A DNA stretch of 18,456 bases, taken from assembly GCA_035319125.1 (NCBI GenBank), contig DATHDG010000048.1:1-18456 (forward strand), written 5' to 3'. A program made the position numbers and the translations under genes. Source of the DNA: Fen-1308 sp035319125. Its GTDB lineage: Bacteria; Nitrospirota; Thermodesulfovibrionia; Thermodesulfovibrionales; Dissulfurispiraceae. The notes beneath the pieces were generated by a model. That model ran no database searches and was not told the DNA's origin. It saw nothing but the letters and a program-made list of their open reading frames with translations. Positions within the stretch are counted from its first letter, which is position 1; each line of letters opens with the position of its first letter. Shown piece by piece: positions 7,850 through 15,899 of this stretch.

Positions 7850-9385
7850 TCATAGCAACTTCAAGAATATCCTGGGATCAATGGCGGCTGCCGCAAGAAC
7901 TCCTCCAAGCATAGCTCCGGCTATGCCGGGGCAAGCAGCATCCTGACCGCCCAGATAGAGTCCATTAATCGGGGTTTTAGTTGAAAGACTATCAGACAGG
8001 AAGCGTTTAGGGGTCGTCTCGAGACCGTAGGAAGCCCCGTGGTCCCTGGCGACAAAATGAGCTGTAGTAAGTGGAGTGGACAATTCATGGTATACAATCA
8101 TTGGTGCAACAGACGGGAATAATCTGGCAAAGGCATCGATGAGGCGGTTCTCAACGCTTTTCTTGAAGGATTTATAACTATCGGGACGATCACGGTAGTC
8201 GGAAGAGTCCCATTTAGCAAATAGCGTTTTATTTACAAAGACCAGCATCTGGCCCGTATGTTTTTTCATTGGACCTTCTTCATGGCTGGCATCCTTGAGC
8301 GAAGAAAATGAGATAAAAACCGGCGACAGATGAGGGTTTTCGGGGTCAGACCATAGATTGTTATTGAGTGAACATTTTTCGTAAAACCAATGATTAGCTG
8401 CTGTAGCACCAGCTGCTGCTATATCGCCATGGAAGCCGAGGTACAGACAAAGATGGCCAACATTGGGATCGAAAGAGAGTATTTCCTTTGCCCATGCCGA
8501 CGATTGCAAATCTGGTGGCATAAGATGTCTTACTGTGTTAGATGCTCCCGTTGTGGATATGATGCGGCTATTATGAATTTCAGTGTCATCGGACAGTCTG
8601 ACCCCAAAAGCACGATTATCCCTTATCATAATTTCTTTAACTAATGCTGAAGTTTTAATCTCACCACCGGCACGCTTAATTACCGGGATCAGAGCTTTGG
8701 CAAAAACCCCGGACCCGTTTGCCGGATAATACGCACCGTTCAGGAAATGATTCATAATCGCCAGCTGCATGCCAAAGCTACCCGTAGCCGGAGAACCGCC
8801 GTGATCGCCCCACTGTGTTGCGAGTATGCAGCGCAGCTTCTCATCGTTGAAAGAAGAAACGAGGGCTTCCTGAGTGGTTTTGCTCCAAAACCGCTGTAAG
8901 GTCCGTCCTGCGAATAGACGACATAGCGATTTTATAGGCTCGGGCAGGGCGCGAATTAAAAACGGAGCCTGCATAGCTGTTCGTTTGCCGATCATCATCT
9001 GGAAGAGCGCATCGATCTGCCTAAGGGATGCAGGGAAACGTCTTTTTAAGTCCTGTTCGAGGGTTGAAGCAGGTGGCGCAAAAGCAAAGTCTTCATCAGG
9101 GAAATGGACTATGTCGTAGGGCCCCTTGATCAGCTGCATATTTACAGCACCATCGCCGAGCCAATCCAGTATTCTGCGTGTCTGGTTGCCTGGTGCCATG
9201 TCCCCCATATAATGGAGACCGACGTCCCATGTAAATCCATTGCGGGTAAACGTTTGCGTCAGACCGCCTGCAATGTAATGCTGCTCGAGGACAAGAACCG
9301 GCCGGCCATATTTTGCAAGAGCTGCGGCAGCTGACAAGCCGCCTATTCCCGACCCAATAGCTATTGCGTAATAATCTGTTGCCAT
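7850..9385 (-). CDS. FAD-dependent oxidoreductase, phytoene desaturase/retinol saturase type
   Basis: This 511-residue protein begins with a dinucleotide-binding fold: GSGIGGLSAAAALAKYG at residues 11-27 and acidic Glu34 at the end of strand two, which binds the FAD ribose. The C-terminal segment PINGLYLGGQDAACPGIAGAMLGG is the second FAD contact found in carotenoid desaturases, carotenoid isomerases (CrtISO) and all-trans-retinol 13,14-reductases. GLHYMGD near 57-63 resembles the retinol-saturase/CrtISO branch. The natural substrate, probably a polyene or another lipid, cannot be told, and no other carotenoid gene is nearby. A stop codon lies directly before the ATG, so the start is fixed. 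Its ribosome site is weak. It stands alone, with a palindrome in its upstream region. Confidence 0.85.
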   Translation of the reverse strand: MATDYYAIAIGSGIGGLSAAAALAKYGRPVLVLEQHYIAGGLTQTFTRNGFTWDVGLHYMGDMAPGNQTRRILDWLGDGAVNMQLIKGPYDIVHFPDEDFAFAPPASTLEQDLKRRFPASLRQIDALFQMMIGKRTAMQAPFLIRALPEPIKSLCRLFAGRTLQRFWSKTTQEALVSSFNDEKLRCILATQWGDHGGSPATGSFGMQLAIMNHFLNGAYYPANGSGVFAKALIPVIKRAGGEIKTSALVKEIMIRDNRAFGVRLSDDTEIHNSRIISTTGASNTVRHLMPPDLQSSAWAKEILSFDPNVGHLCLYLGFHGDIAAAGATAANHWFYEKCSLNNNLWSDPENPHLSPVFISFSSLKDASHEEGPMKKHTGQMLVFVNKTLFAKWDSSDYRDRPDSYKSFKKSVENRLIDAFARLFPSVAPMIVYHELSTPLTTAHFVARDHGASYGLETTPKRFLSDSLSTKTPINGLYLGGQDAACPGIAGAMLGGVLAAAAIDPRIFLKLL

Positions 9386-9415
9386 TTAACAAGTCTAGCA
9401 AATAGCATGTGATAC

Positions 9416-9431
9416 TGCAATTTGAATTGCA
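9416..9431. promoter_or_regulatory. Perfect palindrome, candidate operator
   Basis: TGCAATT and AATTGCA flank a TG centre, a perfect 7-2-7 inverted repeat 31-46 bases upstream of the oxidoreductase start codon. Flanking ATAC (9412-9415) and GTAT (9435-9438) extend it with a 3-base offset. The length and position suit a dimeric repressor. A possible minus-strand promoter (TTGATA, then TATTAT after 15 bases) lies just upstream of it, with short spacing. Confidence 0.4.
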
Positions 9432-9598
9432 ACTGTATGTTGATAATAGTTGTGCTGGAAGTGTATCAAATCGGGAATGTATATAAACATTTTTATACCG
9501 CTCAGCAATCGTAAGAAAAAGAAAGAGCGCAGACGGGCATCTTATCAAAGTATTCTTCACTTAAATCATGCAAAATTTAGATAAGTATTAACACGGCA

Positions 9599-9627
9599 TT
9601 TACCTCTTCTGCCTGGTGCGTTATAAT
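9599..9627 (+). promoter_or_regulatory. Sigma-70 promoter for the cysteine-rich mini-protein
   Basis: TTTACC (9599-9604) and a perfect TATAAT (9622-9627) are exactly 17 bases apart. Transcription would begin near 9634, one or two bases before the ATG at 9636. It is the best-looking promoter in the window and may also read on into htpG. Confidence 0.6.
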
Positions 9628-9635
9628 AAAAGATA

Positions 9636-9800
9636 ATGAATACTAAGAGGGAAAAAAAGCATCCTTGTCCTGATTGCACTTTTTGCCAATGTTGCAGCGA
9701 GAGCCGGTGTAATATGTGCAGGCCATCATCTTCGGGCAATAAGGCTAAGAAAAAGAAGGTCAAAGACAAGGTGCATCGCCCTTTATTCCTGAATTTCTGA
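9636..9800 (+). CDS. Small cysteine-rich protein (54 aa), unknown function
   Basis: This short frame runs from ATG 9636 to TGA 9798-9800 and is preceded by an in-frame stop at 9627. Seven cysteines lie in residues 11-28 with spacing Cx2Cx2CxCCx4Cx2C, inside a stretch beginning HPCPDC and ending RCNMCR. Residues 34-48 form a very lysine-rich tail. The arrangement suggests a zinc-binding knuckle or an iron-sulfur or metal-handling peptide with affinity for nucleic acid; this is inference. I have the impression that similar short CPDC..C..CS..RC..C proteins are annotated as hypothetical in Desulfuromonadota-like genomes, but cannot verify it here. No Shine-Dalgarno sequence precedes the ATG and a good promoter ends nine bases upstream, pointing to a leaderless mRNA. 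It lies 80 bases ahead of htpG on the same strand. Confidence 0.65.
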   Translation: MNTKREKKHPCPDCTFCQCCSESRCNMCRPSSSGNKAKKKKVKDKVHRPLFLNF

Positions 9801-9880
9801 AGTAACATCCGCTTTGCAGACGTAACAAATAACGGCAGATTGCCGCTGAAAATCATTATCATTGTGAGGATATTATTATT

Positions 9881-11776
9881 ATGACCGCACAAAAAATGGA
9901 GTTCAAGACCGAAGTCAAACAGCTACTTGACTTGATGATTCACTCTCTCTATTCCCACAAGGAAGTATTCCTCAGGGAACTCATCTCGAATGCGTCCGAT
10001 GCGATTGACAAAGCCCGATATGAGGCCCTTACCAACGCCGAAATCCAGGAAGGCGAGAAAGATTGGAAGATAAAGATAACGTCAGATAAAGATGCAGCGA
10101 TCTTGACTGTCAGCGATAACGGTATCGGCATGACCAGGGATGAGATAGTGGAGGCTCTGGGCACAATAGCCCATTCCGGAACGCGCGAATTCCTGCGACT
10201 TCTTAAGGAGAAGAATTTTAAAGACAATCCGGAGTTAATAGGACAATTTGGAGTCGGATTCTACGCGTCTTTCATGGTGGCTGACAAGATTACTGTGCTG
10301 ACGCGAAAAGCCGGTATGCCGGATTCAAAAGGTGTCAAATGGGAATCTGCCGCTGACGGGACGTTTACTATTGAGGAGGCGGACAAGGTCGGCAAAGGTA
10401 CTGATGTGATTCTGCATCTGAAGGAAGAAGACAAGAAATATCTCGACCAGTGGGAGATTCGCAGTGTTGTTAAGAAATATTCGGACTTCATAGAACACCC
10501 AATAATAATGGACGTTGAAAAGGAGCAGGACAGCGCGCTTGAAAAAGGCAAAAAGGTGAAGCTAAGGGAAGAGGAAATCCTGAATTCATGCAAGGCACTC
10601 TGGTTGCGTGACAAAGCAGAGATAACCACAGAAGAGTACAACGAATTCTATCATCATTTATCCCATGATTTCGGTGACCCGCTCAAAGTGATCCATTACA
10701 GGGCAGAGGGCACTTCTGAATTTGCTGCTCTTCTTTACATTCCCTCTCAGGCTCCATTCAATATCCTCTATCAGGATTATAAAATCGGGCCTATTCTTTA
10801 TGTTAAACGCGTTCAGATAATGGAGCATTGCGAAAACCTGATCCCGCCGTACCTGCGGTTTGTAAAGGGCGTTGTTGATTCTTCAGATCTTCCGCTTAAC
10901 GTATCACGAGAGATACTTCAAAACAACAACCAGGTCGAAATCATAAAAAAGAATATTACAAAAAAAGTTCTCGACCTGCTGGGAGAGATGAAGAATAATG
11001 AATATGACAGCTATGTCAAATTCCATAAGGAATTCGGACGGGTTCTCAAGGAAGGCGTACATACCGACTTCTCCAGGAGAGAGGCTATCGCCGATCTTCA
11101 GTTGTTCCATTCCACAATGACCGAGAAAGATAAATACACAACCTTCGACATGTATACGATGAATATGAAAGATGGCCAGGAAGATATTTATTACATAAGC
11201 GGACCATCTCGCGAAGAGGTTATGAAGTCCCCGCACCTTGAAGCTTTCAAACATAAGGGTTACGAAGTCCTTTTCCTGCTGGACGAGGTAGATGACTTGA
11301 TCTTCGGTGGCTTTGAGTACAAGGGTAAAAAGATGAAGTCCGTCCTGAGGGGGGATATTCATCTGGATAAAGCGTCGAGAGACGAGGAGCAAAAGAAATT
11401 CAGCAAGCTTGTCGACTTTATAAAAGATTATCTTAAGGATGATGTTAAAGATGTCAGGCTGTCGGGCCGTCTTAAAGAATCTGCCTGCTGCCTGGTCTCT
11501 GATGAGGGTGACCTTGACCCCAGAATGGAGAAATTGCTGAAGTCAATGGGACAAGAGGTGCCCGTTGGCAAAAGGATCCTGGAAATAAATCCGGAGCATC
11601 CTCTTTTTGAAGCGATGAATAAGTTGTTTGAGAAAGAAGGAGGCAGTGAGCTTGTGGGCGAATATTCCGGCCTTCTTTATGATCAGGCGCTGGTGATGGA
11701 AGGATCTCGGCCCAAGGATCCGGCAGCATTTTCTAAGGCCTTGTCTAAGCTTATGGCATCGGCCCTGAAGAGTTGA
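9881..11776 (+). CDS. htpG: Molecular chaperone HtpG (Hsp90)
   Basis: This 631-residue protein is a full-length bacterial Hsp90, an ATP-driven dimeric cytoplasmic chaperone. The N-terminal GHKL ATPase has the catalytic and magnesium-binding helix LRELISNASDA at 31-41 (Glu33, Asn37), DNGIGM at 79-84 and GQFGVGFYAS at 121-130. The middle domain has GVVDSSDLPLNVSRE with the conserved arginine that reaches the ATP, and the C-terminal dimerisation domain ends near EINPEHPLFEAMNKL. It starts at ATG 9881 with TGAGGA about 11 bases upstream. I saw no sigma-32-type promoter or CIRCE element in 9801-9880, only a short 5-bp hairpin (9833-9845). The peptidase gene follows after three bases, so the two are one transcript. 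Confidence 0.97.
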   Translation: MTAQKMEFKTEVKQLLDLMIHSLYSHKEVFLRELISNASDAIDKARYEALTNAEIQEGEKDWKIKITSDKDAAILTVSDNGIGMTRDEIVEALGTIAHSGTREFLRLLKEKNFKDNPELIGQFGVGFYASFMVADKITVLTRKAGMPDSKGVKWESAADGTFTIEEADKVGKGTDVILHLKEEDKKYLDQWEIRSVVKKYSDFIEHPIIMDVEKEQDSALEKGKKVKLREEEILNSCKALWLRDKAEITTEEYNEFYHHLSHDFGDPLKVIHYRAEGTSEFAALLYIPSQAPFNILYQDYKIGPILYVKRVQIMEHCENLIPPYLRFVKGVVDSSDLPLNVSREILQNNNQVEIIKKNITKKVLDLLGEMKNNEYDSYVKFHKEFGRVLKEGVHTDFSRREAIADLQLFHSTMTEKDKYTTFDMYTMNMKDGQEDIYYISGPSREEVMKSPHLEAFKHKGYEVLFLLDEVDDLIFGGFEYKGKKMKSVLRGDIHLDKASRDEEQKKFSKLVDFIKDYLKDDVKDVRLSGRLKESACCLVSDEGDLDPRMEKLLKSMGQEVPVGKRILEINPEHPLFEAMNKLFEKEGGSELVGEYSGLLYDQALVMEGSRPKDPAAFSKALSKLMASALKS

Positions 11777-11779
11777 CCT

Positions 11780-13606
11780 GTGCAGCGCAAAGGAAAAAAT
11801 ATTAAAGCAAGACATAAAACCGTCTGGAACCTGAACCCTTTGTTTGGTGGCGATGATGCGTTGTCGATCGACATCGAAAGAAAGAGGTTGAAAAAGGCTT
11901 GCTACCGTTTTATAAAGGCGTGGCAAGGCAGAAAAGACTACCTGGAAAATCCTGCTGTCCTGAAAAAAGCTCTCGACGAATACGAACGTTTGATGCGCAA
12001 CTATGGCACAGACGGAAATGAGGGCTACTATTTTTGGTTGCGTACTCAACAGGATCAGAATTCACCGGCATTAAAAGCAAAATATAACAAGATCGAAGAA
12101 TTTGGAAGACGAATCGAAAACGATCTGCAATTCTTTCCGATGCGCATATCCAAAATACCCATAGGTACGCAGAAAAAACTGCTTAACTATGCTGGTCTTC
12201 AAAAGTACCGTCATTTTCTGGAACGATCATTTGAGGAGGCAAAATACCTGCTTTCTGAAAATGAAGAACGTATCGTCAACCTGAAGTCTTCGACATCTTA
12301 TGGCAATTGGGTGAAGATGACATCCGGGTTTATAGCTCGGGAAGAGAAGAAGATTCTACTGGAAGACAGGAAGAGGGAGGTCAAGACATTTTCAGAGATC
12401 CTGAGCCTTATGAACAGCAGAAGGAAGAAAGTACGGGATGGATCTGCTAAGGCATTCAACGATATTCTAAGAAAGCATTCGGACTCCGCCGAAGCCGAGA
12501 TCAACGCTATTCTTGCAAACAAGAAGATTGATGACGAGCTCAGAGGCATGTCGAGACCCGATCTTGCACGTCATGTCAGTGATGATATGGAAAGTGAAGT
12601 CGTAGATTCGCTGATCGCCACGGTAGCAGGCAGGTTCGACATTCCCGCTCGTTTTTATGAACTAAAAGCGGGGCTTCTCAAGGCTAAGAAACTTAAGTAT
12701 CACGAGCGGAATGTCGAGTACGGAATTGCACACAGAAAGTTCTCATTCAATGATGCGGTTGGCCTTGCGGCAAGAGTCTTCTCACAACTGGATGAGGAAT
12801 TTACACATATTCTTAAATCATTTTTGGACAACGGACAGTTTGATGTGTACCCTGCCAAGGGTAGGGCGAGCGGAGCCTTTTGCGCTCATCATCTGATTTC
12901 GCAGCCTACCTATATTCTTCTGAATCATACTGATACGCTGAACGACGTGCTGACTCTTGCGCATGAACTGGGGCATGGAATAAACAACGAGCTGATACGC
13001 AGGAACCAGCATGCACTTTATTTTGGAACTCCTCTTGCCACAGCAGAGGTTGCCAGTACTTTTATGGAGGACTTCGTTTTGCAGGAGATCATGCGCAAGG
13101 CTGATGATGAGATGCGGCTTGCTCTAATGTTGATGAAGTTGAACGACGACGTCTCTACTGTATTCAGGCAGGTGGCTTGCTATCGCTTCGAGCAGGAACT
13201 GCATGCTGAATTCAGGAATAAGGGATATCTGTCAAAAGAGGAGATTGGCACTATTTTCAGCAAACATATGTCTTCATATATGGGTAATTTTGTCGAGCAA
13301 TCTGTCGGTTCAGAAAACTGGTGGATTTACTGGGGCCATATAAGAACATTCTTTTATGTCTACTCATACGCAAGTGGTCTGCTAATTTCCAAGGCCATGC
13401 AGAATTATGTGAAGAACGACGCAAAATTCATAGAAAAAGTAAAAGTATTTTTGTCGGCCGGCCTGTCGGATTCTCCGCGGAATATTTTCAAGAGACTCGG
13501 CATTGACATCAGCGATGCGAGATTCTGGCAAAGCGGAATCAAAGAGATAGAGAATCTTCTTGAAGATACTATTGTTCTCGCAAGAAAGCTGAAGAAGATC
13601 AGATAA
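11780..13606 (+). CDS. M3B family oligoendopeptidase (PepF-like)
   Basis: This 608-residue cytoplasmic zinc metallopeptidase has the family's usual length. The active site is HELGH at residues 395-399, with Glu396 as the catalytic base, and the third zinc ligand is Glu423 in TAEVAST, 24 residues on, as in M3 enzymes. The N-terminal half is a long helical region matching the oligopeptidase F lid. M3B enzymes degrade short peptides released by proteases or signal-peptide turnover. The start is GTG 11780, three bases after the htpG stop; there is no strong ribosome site and no early in-frame ATG, so reinitiation is likely. Pairing with htpG fits a protein-quality role, by inference. Its last 8 bases overlap the convergent hydrolase gene. 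Confidence 0.9.
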   Translation: MQRKGKNIKARHKTVWNLNPLFGGDDALSIDIERKRLKKACYRFIKAWQGRKDYLENPAVLKKALDEYERLMRNYGTDGNEGYYFWLRTQQDQNSPALKAKYNKIEEFGRRIENDLQFFPMRISKIPIGTQKKLLNYAGLQKYRHFLERSFEEAKYLLSENEERIVNLKSSTSYGNWVKMTSGFIAREEKKILLEDRKREVKTFSEILSLMNSRRKKVRDGSAKAFNDILRKHSDSAEAEINAILANKKIDDELRGMSRPDLARHVSDDMESEVVDSLIATVAGRFDIPARFYELKAGLLKAKKLKYHERNVEYGIAHRKFSFNDAVGLAARVFSQLDEEFTHILKSFLDNGQFDVYPAKGRASGAFCAHHLISQPTYILLNHTDTLNDVLTLAHELGHGINNELIRRNQHALYFGTPLATAEVASTFMEDFVLQEIMRKADDEMRLALMLMKLNDDVSTVFRQVACYRFEQELHAEFRNKGYLSKEEIGTIFSKHMSSYMGNFVEQSVGSENWWIYWGHIRTFFYVYSYASGLLISKAMQNYVKNDAKFIEKVKVFLSAGLSDSPRNIFKRLGIDISDARFWQSGIKEIENLLEDTIVLARKLKKIR

Positions 13607-14123
13607 CTTTTGCTCCCAGCACGTTCTGCATGATTCTGAGAGCCGCATCGTGATCCTCTTTTGCAAGGCCGGCTACGGCATCTGCAGGTACGGTGATCGT
13701 AAACCCGCGCGGCACGGCTTCAACCGCTGCGAATAATATACATATGTGAGTCACGCATCCGGTCAGGATAAGTGAATTAACATCGAGATTCTTTAGAGTG
13801 GTCTCCAGGTCGGTATTATAAAAGGAAAGGTATGTCTTCTTTCTGATAATTTTATCATTTTCGTCTGGGGCCAGATCTTTAATGATATTCGCTCCGCTGC
13901 TACCCGTCACTGCATGGGCCGGCCAGCCAAACTTCGAGAACTCCTGGTCGTCCGAATCGTGGCTGTCACAGACATAGACAACCGGCTTGCCCGCTTTGCG
14001 CGATGCCGCAATCTCTCTTTTTATTGCAGGTATAATTATACGTGTCTCAGGCACCTCAAGAGGTGCTCCTGAAAGGACAAAATCGTTAAGCATATCTATT
14101 ATAAGCAGGGCTTCAGTGATCAT
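13599..14123 (-). CDS. Isochorismatase-family cysteine hydrolase (nicotinamidase-like)
   Basis: This 174-residue protein has the cysteine hydrolase triad: Asp10 in LLIIDMLNDF, Lys96 in the KKTYLSF segment and Cys128 in TGCVTHIC. Asp53, His55 and His70 lie where nicotinamidases bind zinc (CDSHD, WPAHAV). The family includes nicotinamidase, isochorismatase, ureidoacrylate and N-carbamoylsarcosine hydrolases. The metal-ligand pattern favours a nicotinamidase-like amidase, but His126 replaces the more usual Asp in the TD.C motif, so the substrate is open. It is last in the minus-strand operon, 32 bases after coaD, with no clear ribosome site. Its stop lies inside the convergent peptidase gene. 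Confidence 0.85.
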   Translation of the reverse strand: MITEALLIIDMLNDFVLSGAPLEVPETRIIIPAIKREIAASRKAGKPVVYVCDSHDSDDQEFSKFGWPAHAVTGSSGANIIKDLAPDENDKIIRKKTYLSFYNTDLETTLKNLDVNSLILTGCVTHICILFAAVEAVPRGFTITVPADAVAGLAKEDHDAALRIMQNVLGAKVI

Positions 14124-14155
14124 GGCATAATACCAGTTTGTATGCTATATCTGTT

Positions 14156-14644
14156 TCATATTATATTAAATTTTTTTTGCAAGGCAATCTCCACAATCTC
14201 CGGAACAAGCCCCTTGACCGACCCTCCAAAAGATGCAACCTCTTTTACAATGGTCGAGCTTAGAAATGAGTATTCTTCGTGAGGCATGAGAAAAACGGTT
14301 TCAATATCAGTGTCCAGCCTCCGATTCATAAGCGCCATCTGGAATTCATTCTCAAAGTCTGAAATAGCCCTCAGTCCTCTTATTAGGGCAATCCCCTTTT
14401 TGGCACCGGCATAATTGACAAGAAGTCCTTTAAATGATTCAACTCTGACATTTCTGTACCGGCTGATGGAGGCCTTTATTAGATCGATTCTTTCATTCAG
14501 GTCAAATAGTGGCTGTTTTTTTGAACTCGGGGCTACAGCAATGATCAGCTCATCGAAGATACGAAGTCCACGCTCCACAAGATCAAGATGTCCGTTTGTA
14601 ACAGGGTCGAATGTGCCTGGGTAAATAGCAAGCTTTTTCTTCAT
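14156..14644 (-). CDS. coaD: Phosphopantetheine adenylyltransferase
   Basis: This 162-residue enzyme transfers AMP from ATP to 4'-phosphopantetheine, giving dephospho-CoA in the penultimate step of CoA synthesis. The nucleotidyltransferase signature YPGTFDPVTNGHLDL is at residues 8-22, with Thr11 and His19 in the ATP-binding positions. IRGLRAISDFENEFQMALMNRRL holds substrate-binding and interface residues, and SFLSSTIVKEVASFGG is the second ATP motif, all as expected for CoaD. ATG 14644 follows a strong GGAGGG site and overlaps the rsmD stop by 4 bases, the common rsmD-coaD arrangement. Confidence 0.97.
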   Translation of the reverse strand: MKKKLAIYPGTFDPVTNGHLDLVERGLRIFDELIIAVAPSSKKQPLFDLNERIDLIKASISRYRNVRVESFKGLLVNYAGAKKGIALIRGLRAISDFENEFQMALMNRRLDTDIETVFLMPHEEYSFLSSTIVKEVASFGGSVKGLVPEIVEIALQKKFNII

Positions 14645-15243
14645 TCTTTTCCCTCCGTACGCGATAGAATGTTGTCATTCAGACAATAGTTATAAAGTGT
14701 AAGCGCGGTATCGCCATAACGATATTTTTTTTGCAGCACAAGGTTCTGAAAAGATGGCAAAGCAGTTTTAGAGGAATGCTCTGCTATTACGATTCCTCCT
14801 TCCTTCAGTATCCGAGATTTGTCTATTATACGCAACGAGCCGGACAGAAAGCTTGATGCATAAGGCGGGTCGATAAATATTACGTCGAAAGCCCCGTGAG
14901 ATATTTTATAGAGAAATGAATCGGCATCTGTATGCATTACGGAAGCTTTTTCCGTAAATCCGAATTTATCGAGTAATTGCTTTATGATTTTGGTGCGCGC
15001 AATATTGCTTTCAACGAATGCCACGTGGCTGGCTCCCCGGCTTATGGCCTCGATCCCGACAGCACCAGTTCCGGCATAGAGATCAAGAAATCGGCAGCCA
15101 TCAACCTTGCCGGCAATAATATTAAAAATTGCCTGTCTGACCTTTGCTGCAGTGGGTCTCAATTCATCGCTGTCACCTCTGCATACGAAGGCTTTTCTGG
15201 AGCCGACCTTTCTGCCTTTGGCAGAGCCGCCCGATATTCTCAT
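14641..15243 (-). CDS. rsmD: 16S rRNA (guanine(966)-N(2))-methyltransferase
   Basis: This 200-residue SAM-dependent enzyme methylates G966 of 16S rRNA on the assembled small subunit. It starts in the typical way (MRISGGSAKGRKV), has the RPTAAKVRQAIFNI segment at 29-43, the SAM-binding loop DLYAGTGAVGIEA at 54-66 and the catalytic DPPY motif at 125-128. The start lies two bases after the purN stop with little ribosome site, and the end overlaps coaD by 4 bases, so translation is probably coupled along the operon. Confidence 0.96.
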   Translation of the reverse strand: MRISGGSAKGRKVGSRKAFVCRGDSDELRPTAAKVRQAIFNIIAGKVDGCRFLDLYAGTGAVGIEAISRGASHVAFVESNIARTKIIKQLLDKFGFTEKASVMHTDADSFLYKISHGAFDVIFIDPPYASSFLSGSLRIIDKSRILKEGGIVIAEHSSKTALPSFQNLVLQKKYRYGDTALTLYNYCLNDNILSRTEGKE

Positions 15244-15245
15244 TA

Positions 15246-15893
15246 TCAGCTTAGTGGTGGGTTAATGAAATAATCGTTGTTCATATTGTAATTATTTATA
15301 TTGACTATTCTGCCTTCCACGGACAGACGTCCTTCAGAATAAAGCTTTATGGCAAACGGATAGACCTTGTGTTCAAGGCGTAGTATTCGTTCTGAAAGAC
15401 TGTCTTCCGTGTCATCAGGTGAAACCGGAACTGCCGCCTGAATGATAATCGGCCCTGTGTCCATGCCTTCGTCAACGAAGTGAACTGTGCATCCACTTAT
15501 CCTGGCACCGTATTCAACGGCTTGCTTCTGACTATGAAGCCCGGGGAATGCGGGCAGGAGGGCAGGGTGAATGTTCATTATCCTGTTGGGAAAGGCGTCA
15601 ATCAGCGGTTTTCTGACGATTCTCATGAATCCTGCGAGGATGACAAGTTCGACAGAGCGTTTAGTTAATTCAGCTGCGATTCTGGCGTAGAAGTCGTTTA
15701 TTGATTTGAAGTCACGGGGATTTAGATACAAAAAATCGATTGAATGCTTCTTTGCGCGCTCGATGGCATAGGCGTCCGTGGTGTCCGTGATAAGAAGACT
15801 TACTGCTGCACTTAACTTCCCCGCATTGATTTCATCTATTATAGATTGGAAATTCGAACCGCGGCCTGATGCCAAAATACCGAGCTTCAACAT
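15246..15893 (-). CDS. purN: Phosphoribosylglycinamide formyltransferase
   Basis: This 215-residue enzyme transfers a formyl group from 10-formyltetrahydrofolate to GAR in the third step of purine synthesis. The phosphate loop LASGRGSNFQ is at residues 7-16 and the catalytic trio is complete: Asn107 and His109 in MNIHPALLPAFPG, and Asp145 in EGMDTGPII, one residue offset from E. coli. The segment ITDTTDAYAIERAKK at 35-49 stands where most relatives have VISN, a small departure. The last 18 residues are asparagine-rich and look like an unconserved tail. ATG 15893 has AGAGGG about 10 bases upstream, inside the end of hemE, and the gap to hemE is 6 bases. Confidence 0.96.
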   Translation of the reverse strand: MLKLGILASGRGSNFQSIIDEINAGKLSAAVSLLITDTTDAYAIERAKKHSIDFLYLNPRDFKSINDFYARIAAELTKRSVELVILAGFMRIVRKPLIDAFPNRIMNIHPALLPAFPGLHSQKQAVEYGARISGCTVHFVDEGMDTGPIIIQAAVPVSPDDTEDSLSERILRLEHKVYPFAIKLYSEGRLSVEGRIVNINNYNMNNDYFINPPLS

Positions 15894-15899
15894 AGTATC

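Noticed and set aside
9833..9845. CGGCA-GAT-TGCCG hairpin upstream of htpG as a CIRCE-like element
   Set aside because: The arms are only 5 bp and do not resemble the 9-bp CIRCE repeat.
9566..9892. 108-residue minus-strand frame
   Set aside because: It is antisense to the cysteine-rich gene and runs into the htpG start; its residues look like a shadow with no family motif.
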